9,781 nt of DNA, taken from positions 1-9,781 of the forward strand of contig CAAFNI010000466.1 of the NCBI GenBank assembly GCA_900764215.1, given 5' to 3'. The translations under genes were made by a program, and so were the position numbers. This document shows, piece after piece, positions 4,951 through 9,781 of the stretch; positions within the stretch are counted from its first letter, which is position 1, and each line of letters opens with the position of its first letter. This DNA comes from an uncultured Sutterella sp. (GTDB lineage Bacteria; Pseudomonadota; Gammaproteobacteria; Burkholderiales; Burkholderiaceae_F). Below the pieces are notes generated by a model that made no database searches, was not told where the DNA came from, and was given only the letters and a program-made list of their open reading frames with translations.

Positions 4951-5478
4951 TTATTTCTTTTTCGCCTGCTTGACGTCCGCGTCAAGCGCCTTCATCACGC
5001 GGTCCGTGATGTCGACCTTGGGGCTCGCGTAGAAGAATTCGTAGAGCACCAGATCGAACTTCTCGGCCTCGGCGATCTGCTGAATGATGCGCCCGGCCCT
5101 CCCCTGAAGCAAGAGCACCTCTTCATTGCGGCGCTGATTGAATTCGTCGCGGGCCTCGCGGCTGCGGCGGGCGACGTCGCGCTCCATTTCGGCGAGCTCG
5201 CGGCGCTCGGTGACGCGCTCGCTCTCCGTCATGTCGGACGCGCCTTTTTCAAAGCGCTCGAGACGCTGCTTGAAGCGCTTGGTGAGCGCATCGATCTCTT
5301 CCTGGCGGCGCATGCCTTCGGCGTTGAGCCGCTCGCCCGCCTTGGCGGCGGAGAGCGAAACGCGCAGGATGCGCTCCATGTTGACGACCCCGATGCGCAG
5401 GTCCGCGGCGCTCGCGGGCGCGATCATGGCAAGGCCGAGCACGGCGGCCGAGAGAACGGAGGGCAGAAGCTTTTTCAC
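4951..5478 (-). CDS. skp: Periplasmic chaperone Skp/OmpH
   Basis: Skp is a trimeric 'jellyfish' chaperone that holds unfolded outer-membrane proteins in the periplasm and passes them to the BAM complex. The frame is open back to an ATG at 5565, but that stretch overlaps a terminator hairpin. A GTG start at 5478 is preferred because AAAGG lies 8 nt upstream and the protein then begins with a clean signal peptide: KK, a hydrophobic core and cleavage after ASA at residue 24. The mature part starts ADLRIGVVNMERIL. Residues 45-135 are charged and heptad-like (coiled-coil arms). The C-terminal FDLVLYEFFYASPKVDIT motif (141-158) is typical of OmpH. It is 175 residues long and ends in KKK. It sits between bamA and lpxD as in most proteobacteria. 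Confidence 0.93.
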   Translation of the reverse strand: MKKLLPSVLSAAVLGLAMIAPASAADLRIGVVNMERILRVSLSAAKAGERLNAEGMRRQEEIDALTKRFKQRLERFEKGASDMTESERVTERRELAEMERDVARRSREARDEFNQRRNEEVLLLQGRAGRIIQQIAEAEKFDLVLYEFFYASPKVDITDRVMKALDADVKQAKKK

Positions 5479-5520
5479 GGTGTTCACCTTTGAGCTTGTA
5501 GAGCGGGCTTCACAAACAAA

Positions 5521-5555
5521 ACAAAAAACGGGGCGCCCGGTCTGGGCAACCCCGT
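5521..5555 (-). terminator. Strong intrinsic terminator between bamA and skp
   Basis: On the minus strand ACGGGG (5555-5550) pairs with CCCCGT (5533-5528). An inner GCCC/GGGC stem (5547-5544 with 5538-5535) adds four pairs. The run TTTTTTGTTTTGTTT follows immediately. It should stop most bamA transcripts. skp would then need read-through or its own promoter; a weak candidate downstream is TTGTTT (5524-5519), 18 nt, TACAAG (5500-5495). Confidence 0.75.
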
Positions 5556-5571
5556 CTGCAGGCATTCGCCT

Positions 5572-5600
5572 ATTCTACCGCCCCGTCCGGCCGGGCGAAA
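5572..5600 (-). promoter_or_regulatory. Possible promoter just upstream of the bamA-skp terminator
   Basis: TAGAAT (5577-5572, minus strand) is a 5/6 match to the -10 consensus. TTTCGC (5600-5595) is the poor -35 at 17 bp. Initiation near 5565 would lead straight into the terminator about 10 nt later, giving an attenuated or very short RNA unless read through. Confidence 0.3.
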
Positions 5601-5625
5601 GACCGGCCGTCGAGGGAGGCGGCGC

Positions 5626-7959
5626 TTAGAAGCCCGTGCCGATCTGGAACTGGAAGCGCTGCGTCTTGTCGCCTTCCTTTTCGTTGAGCGGGAAGGCGAG
5701 CGAGAACTTCAGGGGGCCGAGCGGCGAAATCCACGCCACGCCGATGCCGGTCGAGTAGCGCAGGTCGCTCAGGCTGAATTCCTGGCGGCGATAGTCAGGC
5801 TTGTTGTTGCTGTTGACAAAGCCTTCGTAGCCCCAGGCATAGCCCGCATCGAGGAAGCCGAAGATTCGCAGCGTGCGGTCGCCGCCCGGGAGAGGCGCGA
5901 GAATTTCGAGCGACGCGTTGAGCATGCGGTCGCCGCCGAGGTTGTCCGCATCGTCGTTCAAGGGGTTGGTGGCGTCCTTCGGACCGAGCGTGCCCGAGTC
6001 AAAGCCGCGCACCGAGCCGATGCCGCCCACGTAGAAGTTCTTGAAGAACGGGAACATGTCGGTCTGGCCGTAGACGTCGCCGTAGCCCACTTCGCCGTTG
6101 AAGGCCAGCGTCCACGTTCTCGAGAGCGGGAAGAAGTGCTGGTACTGGTAGGTGAACTTGTAGTACTCGATGTCCATGCCCGGCAGGCCGATTTCGCCGT
6201 TGAGGCGCTGGTAGACGCCGCGCGTCGGCGCGAGCGAATTGTCGCGCGAGTCGCGCGACCAGCCGACCGTGGCGGCCACCGACACGGGGTCGGAGCCGTA
6301 GCGATCCACATAGTCCTGATATCGCCGCGGCGACCTGCTGTTGGCGTCCACCTTGGTGGATTCGATCTTGCCGCCCAGGAACACGCGGTCGTTTTCCGTA
6401 AACGGGATGCCGAAGGCGAGCGACGCGCCGCGGGTTTCGTATTCCACGTCGGCCACGTCGAGCTCTTCAAGGTCGACGCGGCGGTCGTAGACTTCCCACG
6501 AGCGGCTGATGCCCTCGGGCGTGATGTAGGGCTCGACCACGGAGAGCGCATAGGTGCGCTGCGACTTCGACGTATTGACGTCGACCGACACGGACTTGCC
6601 GGTGCCGAAGACGTTGTTCTGCGCGAAGCCCGCGGAGAGGATGATGCCGTCGGAGGTCGAATACCCCGCGCCGAGCGAGACGGAGCCCGTCGGGCGCTCC
6701 TTCACCTTGATGTCGACGTCGACCTGGTCGCGCGTGCCGGGCACGGGCACGGGATCGGCCGTCACCGTTTCAAAGTAGCCGAGTCGGTCGATGCGGTCGC
6801 GCGAGAGCTTCACCTTGGAGCTGTCGAACCAGGCGGCCTCGTACTGGCGGACTTCGCGGCGGATCACCTCGTCCTTCGTGCGGTTGTTGCCCGTGATGTT
6901 CACGCGGCGGACATAGGCGCGGCGGCCCGGGTCGATCGTGTAGACGACTTCGACCGTGCGGTTTTCGCGGTCCGCGATCGGATTGGGCGTTGCGCTCGCG
7001 AAGGCGTAGCCGAGCGTGGAGAGCTTGTCGACGAGCGCCGTGGAGACGTTGTTGACCTGCTCGGCGCTGTAGACCTCGCCCTTTTCGAGCGTGATGAGCT
7101 TCCGGAGCTCCTCGTCGAGACCGAGCAGGTCGCCCGTGAGCTTCGCGCCGGCGATCGTGTACTTCTCGCCCTCGGTCATGTTGATCGTGATGTAGACGTC
7201 GGACTTGTTGGGCGCGATGGACACCTGAACGGAGTCGATCTTGAAGTCCAGGTAGCCCTGGTTCATGTAGAAGGAGCGGATCGTCTCGAGGTCGGCCGCG
7301 AGCTTTTCGCGGCTGTAGAGGTCGCGCTTCGTGTACCAGCTGAACCAGTTGGGCATGCCGAGCTGCATCTGATCGAGCAGATCGTCGGCGTCAAAAAGAT
7401 GGTTGCCCGTGAAGCGGATCGACGCAATGGACGAGGCGCGGCCTTCGTCGACGTTGATCGTGATGCGCACGCGGTTGCGCTCGAGCGGCGTGGCGATCGT
7501 CTTGATCTTGACGCCGTAGTAGCCGCGGGCGAGATACTGGCGGCGCAGCTCCTGGTCGGCCCGATCGAGCGTCGCTTGGTCGAAGATGCGGCCCTCGGCC
7601 ATGCCGACGTCGCGCAGGCTCGTTTCGACCCCCTCCTTGTCGAAGGCCTTGATGCCGTGCGTCTCAATCGTCGCGACGGCCGGACGCTCGACGATGTGCA
7701 CGACGAGCACGTCGCCTTCCTGGGAAAGCGTCACGTCCTTGAAGAGGCCGGAGCGGTAGAGCGAGTGAATGGCGCGGGTGCCCATTTCGGGCGTGTACTC
7801 GTCGCCGGTGCGGAACGGAAGGTGCGAGAAGACCGTACCGGGCTCGGTACGCATCAGGCCTTCGACTCGGATGTCGGAAATGACAAAAGCCGAGGCCCCC
7901 TCGGCGCACACCATGGCCGCAATGAGAGCGGCGGCCGTCTTCGTCAGATTGGCAGACAA
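5626..7959 (-). CDS. bamA: Outer membrane protein assembly factor BamA
   Basis: BamA is the Omp85 core of the BAM complex, which folds and inserts beta-barrel proteins into the outer membrane. The 777-residue protein has a signal peptide (1-24, cleavage after GASA). Five POTRA domains follow at about 25-93, 94-173, 176-264, 267-345 and 348-422. A 16-stranded barrel runs from about 425 to 777. The conserved loop-6 VRGF is at 650-653 (GSVRGFDSGTLGP). The protein ends in FQIGTGF with the C-terminal Phe expected of BAM substrates. The start codon is TTG (7959-7957). An in-frame TAG lies 15 nt upstream, and the first internal Met (16) would destroy the signal peptide. Only a weak GAGAG ribosome binding site is seen. 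It follows rseP by 209 nt. Confidence 0.97.
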   Translation of the reverse strand: MSANLTKTAAALIAAMVCAEGASAFVISDIRVEGLMRTEPGTVFSHLPFRTGDEYTPEMGTRAIHSLYRSGLFKDVTLSQEGDVLVVHIVERPAVATIETHGIKAFDKEGVETSLRDVGMAEGRIFDQATLDRADQELRRQYLARGYYGVKIKTIATPLERNRVRITINVDEGRASSIASIRFTGNHLFDADDLLDQMQLGMPNWFSWYTKRDLYSREKLAADLETIRSFYMNQGYLDFKIDSVQVSIAPNKSDVYITINMTEGEKYTIAGAKLTGDLLGLDEELRKLITLEKGEVYSAEQVNNVSTALVDKLSTLGYAFASATPNPIADRENRTVEVVYTIDPGRRAYVRRVNITGNNRTKDEVIRREVRQYEAAWFDSSKVKLSRDRIDRLGYFETVTADPVPVPGTRDQVDVDIKVKERPTGSVSLGAGYSTSDGIILSAGFAQNNVFGTGKSVSVDVNTSKSQRTYALSVVEPYITPEGISRSWEVYDRRVDLEELDVADVEYETRGASLAFGIPFTENDRVFLGGKIESTKVDANSRSPRRYQDYVDRYGSDPVSVAATVGWSRDSRDNSLAPTRGVYQRLNGEIGLPGMDIEYYKFTYQYQHFFPLSRTWTLAFNGEVGYGDVYGQTDMFPFFKNFYVGGIGSVRGFDSGTLGPKDATNPLNDDADNLGGDRMLNASLEILAPLPGGDRTLRIFGFLDAGYAWGYEGFVNSNNKPDYRRQEFSLSDLRYSTGIGVAWISPLGPLKFSLAFPLNEKEGDKTQRFQFQIGTGF

Positions 7960-8168
7960 AATGAATTCTCTCTATATCGTCACGGGTCATGCCCGCCGCC
8001 CTCTTTCACGCACGCGTCCGTTTCATTCCGAACGCCGCCCGCAAAAAAAGAACGGCGGCAAATTTGTGTAAGGTTACCAAATCTTGAGGCGCTCCGTTAG
8101 CGGGCTTCTCACCCTCTTTTGAGGGAGACGGGAAAACCCGCCGTCGGGCGTCCCCGCCCAAAGCGCCT
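7960..8168 (-). other. rseP-bamA intergenic region
   Basis: This 209-nt gap has no gene. It holds a CCCTC-TTTT-GAGGG hairpin (8112-8125), a GCCGCC...GGGCGGC dyad with a T-run in its loop (about 8032-8060) and GGTAACC (8073-8079, palindromic). None forms a clean terminator with a T-tract behind the stem. I see no convincing sigma-70 or sigma-E promoter, although its length suggests bamA has one. Confidence 0.4.
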
Positions 8169-9506
8169 CTACGCCCCCTCGAAAAGGCGCGTGAGGTCGT
8201 TGTTCATCGCAAAGACGAAAATGAGGAGCATGAGAAGAATGCCGGCCTTGCCGATCCACTCCTTCGTCTTGGGGGAGAAGTCCCGGCGGCGCAAGCCCTC
8301 GAGCCCGAGCACCACGAGCTGTCCGCCGTCGAGCATCGGCACGGGGATGAGGTTCATGAAGCCGATGGCGATCGAGATGAGCGCGAGGTACTCGAGGAAG
8401 GGCACGAAGCCGCTTCGCACGGCGTCCCCCGCCATGTCGGCGATGCCGATCGGGCCCGACAGATTCTTCGTGCTTGCTTCGCCCGTGGCCATCTGACCCA
8501 CGCCCTTGGCCGGCGCGGCGGTGATGTTCTTCACCTTGCGCCAGCCCGCCGTGACCGCATCAAGAGGCGAGAGCCTCACGACGACCATTTCGGGGAGCGC
8601 GGCAATGTTGATGCCGACGACCGTTCTGCCGTCCGACGTGACGGGCATCATCTCCACCTCGCGCACGGCTTCGGGCGCTTCAAGATGCGCAACCGTCATG
8701 CGCACGGGCGAGCCCGCCGGGGTCGCGCGGATGGCCTCGACCGCCTCGTTCACCGCGCCCACCCTCATGCCGTTGACGGCCAGGATCCGGTCCCCCGTCT
8801 TCAAGCCGGCTTTTTCAGCGGGCGAATCCTTGAGGGCCTTGGCGATGACGGGGTCCTTGAGCCAAGGCACGAGGCCGAGCTGCGTGATGGGGAGCTCGCG
8901 CCCCATGTCGTCGACGTTCACGCCGGCGAGCGAAAAGTGCCTCACGAAGGTTTCGCCTTCGCGCTCGAACTTGATCGGAATGTCGGCGCTGCCCGCGAGA
9001 CCAAGCAGCTCGACGTTCATGTCCGTGATGCCGAGCACCGGCACATGGTCGACTTCAAGCACGCGGTCGCCCTGGCGAATGCCTTCATCTGCCGCCTGCG
9101 TCTTGGCGGGCGGCGTGCCCATCACGGCCGCAAAGTCGGGCGTGCCGATCGCGCCCACCATCACGTAGAGGAAGAAGGCGAGCACGAAGTTCGTGGCCGG
9201 GCCCGCAAAGAGCACGAGCGCACGCTTCCAGCGGGCCTGCCGCGAATAAAGGCGTGCGCGGTCCTCCTCCTTCAGGTCGCCATCCGTCTCTTCGGCCATC
9301 TGCACGTAGCCGCCCAAGGGGAGCGCCGAGAGGCAGTACTCCGTTTCGCCGCGCCTTTTGCGCCAGAGCACGGGGCCCATGCCGAAGGAAAAGCGCGTCA
9401 CCTTGATGTTGAAGAACTTGGCCGTGAAGAAGTGGCCGCCTTCGTGCACGATGACGATGATGCCGATGGTGAGCAGAAAGCCGACGAGGCCCAGAAGAAA
9501 GGTCAT
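8169..9506 (-). CDS. rseP: Site-2 intramembrane zinc metalloprotease RseP
   Basis: RseP is an inner-membrane protease that cuts anti-sigma factor RseA, and remnant signal peptides, after a first cleavage. It thereby activates the sigma-E envelope-stress response. The 445 residues match the family length. The zinc-binding HEGGH is at 21-25 in the first membrane helix. The second half of the active site, NLIPVPMLDGG (385-395, metal ligand D393), lies in the third membrane segment. Two periplasmic PDZ domains lie between, at about 118-205 and 210-300; the second has SPAEKAGLKTGDRILAVNG (228-246). A final membrane helix covers about 420-435. ATG 9506 begins the first helix exactly as in homologues, though no good Shine-Dalgarno is visible. 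The placement before bamA is normal for proteobacteria. Confidence 0.96.
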   Translation of the reverse strand: MTFLLGLVGFLLTIGIIVIVHEGGHFFTAKFFNIKVTRFSFGMGPVLWRKRRGETEYCLSALPLGGYVQMAEETDGDLKEEDRARLYSRQARWKRALVLFAGPATNFVLAFFLYVMVGAIGTPDFAAVMGTPPAKTQAADEGIRQGDRVLEVDHVPVLGITDMNVELLGLAGSADIPIKFEREGETFVRHFSLAGVNVDDMGRELPITQLGLVPWLKDPVIAKALKDSPAEKAGLKTGDRILAVNGMRVGAVNEAVEAIRATPAGSPVRMTVAHLEAPEAVREVEMMPVTSDGRTVVGINIAALPEMVVVRLSPLDAVTAGWRKVKNITAAPAKGVGQMATGEASTKNLSGPIGIADMAGDAVRSGFVPFLEYLALISIAIGFMNLIPVPMLDGGQLVVLGLEGLRRRDFSPKTKEWIGKAGILLMLLIFVFAMNNDLTRLFEGA

Positions 9507-9629
9507 GATTGAATCGCGGATGATGAATCGAGCTCAACAAGATACACGGTTTCGCCGCTCAGCAAGGGCTCCGGCCCCATCTGCGGACGTTTCGTTACCG
9601 TTTTGCGCACGCTGCCGGCTTTGCGTTCC
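9507..9629 (-). other. Gap upstream of rseP
   Basis: This 123-nt stretch separates the ABC ATPase stop from the rseP start. It has no T-run terminator. A weak -10 (TATCTT, minus strand, about 30 nt before the rseP ATG) has a TTGCTG hexamer 15 bp upstream, so an rseP promoter is possible but not secure. Confidence 0.25.
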
Positions 9630-9781
9630 TCAGGTCGTCTGCAGTCTCACGAGCCGCGCGAACGTGCCGTCAAGCGCCATGAGCTCGGCGTAGCTGCCCA
9701 GCTCGACAATGCGCCCGTCCTTCATGACGACGATGCGGTCGACGTCGGCGATGGTCGAAAGGCTGTGCGCGACGATGAGGC
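9630..9781 (-). CDS. ABC transporter ATP-binding domain, C-terminal 49 residues (gene continues past the right edge)
   Basis: Translation ending at TGA 9632-9630 gives LIVAHSLSTIADVDRIVVMKD and a tail ending RLVRLQTT. The AHSLST segment is the H-loop (switch His at visible residue 5). The DRIVVMKDGRIVELGSYAEL pattern is the standard end of an exporter-type (ABCB/MsbA-like) nucleotide-binding domain, where the NBD is the C-terminus of a membrane-ATPase fusion. The part that would define the substrate lies outside the window. A lipid A flippase (MsbA) would fit the neighbourhood but cannot be shown. It is on the same strand as rseP, 123 nt upstream. In many betaproteobacteria dxr or cdsA occupies this place instead. 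Confidence 0.88.
   Translation of the reverse strand, partial: LIVAHSLSTIADVDRIVVMKDGRIVELGSYAELMALDGTFARLVRLQTT

Noticed and set aside
6136..8100. A 654-codon plus-strand open frame opposite bamA
   Set aside because: It is the antisense shadow of bamA, created by GC-rich codon bias. The translation is rich in Ala, Arg, Asp, Val and His, with no family motif and no ribosome binding site. BamA itself is unambiguous.
1..9781. CRISPR array, tRNA, rRNA, toxin-antitoxin or phage genes
   Set aside because: I scanned for them and found no repeat-spacer pattern, tRNA cloverleaf, rRNA signature or matching protein motifs.

Overview
The window carries the outer-membrane biogenesis cluster of a GC-rich Gram-negative bacterium. 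Gene order and protein character point to a betaproteobacterium of the order Burkholderiales. A Sutterellaceae-like gut lineage is possible, but this is only an inference from general sequence character. No plasmid, phage, IS or CRISPR feature is visible.

Layout, with the main cluster on the minus strand and therefore read from right to left. The C-terminal end of an ABC transporter ATPase lies at 9630-9781. It is followed by rseP (site-2 intramembrane protease), bamA (outer-membrane protein insertase), skp/ompH (periplasmic chaperone), lpxD and fabZ. A 1.8 kb interruption follows, then lpxA and the first 175 codons of lpxB. LpxA, LpxD and LpxB make the acylated disaccharide core of lipid A. 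FabZ shares the 3-hydroxyacyl-ACP pool with them. BamA and Skp fold and insert outer-membrane proteins, and RseP belongs to the envelope-stress pathway. A strong intrinsic terminator separates bamA from skp.

The interruption between fabZ and lpxA is the unusual part. It contains one plus-strand gene for a TMEM165/GDT1 (UPF0016, MneA-like) manganese exporter. Just upstream are an extended -10 promoter and a yybP-ykoY type manganese riboswitch. A 14-pair helix can be drawn between the 3' side of riboswitch helix P1 and the Shine-Dalgarno/start codon, and it is mutually exclusive with P1. This gives a ready-made model for translational switching.

The cassette is flanked by two related minus-strand elements, each about 135-155 nt, at about 1579-1732 and 2797-2948. 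Each begins with a shared GTTACAT box, contains an identical 19-nt block rich in UCCUUUU, and ends in a strong intrinsic terminator. They look like a duplicated, undescribed small RNA. lpxA has its own TATAAT promoter downstream of the first of these terminators.
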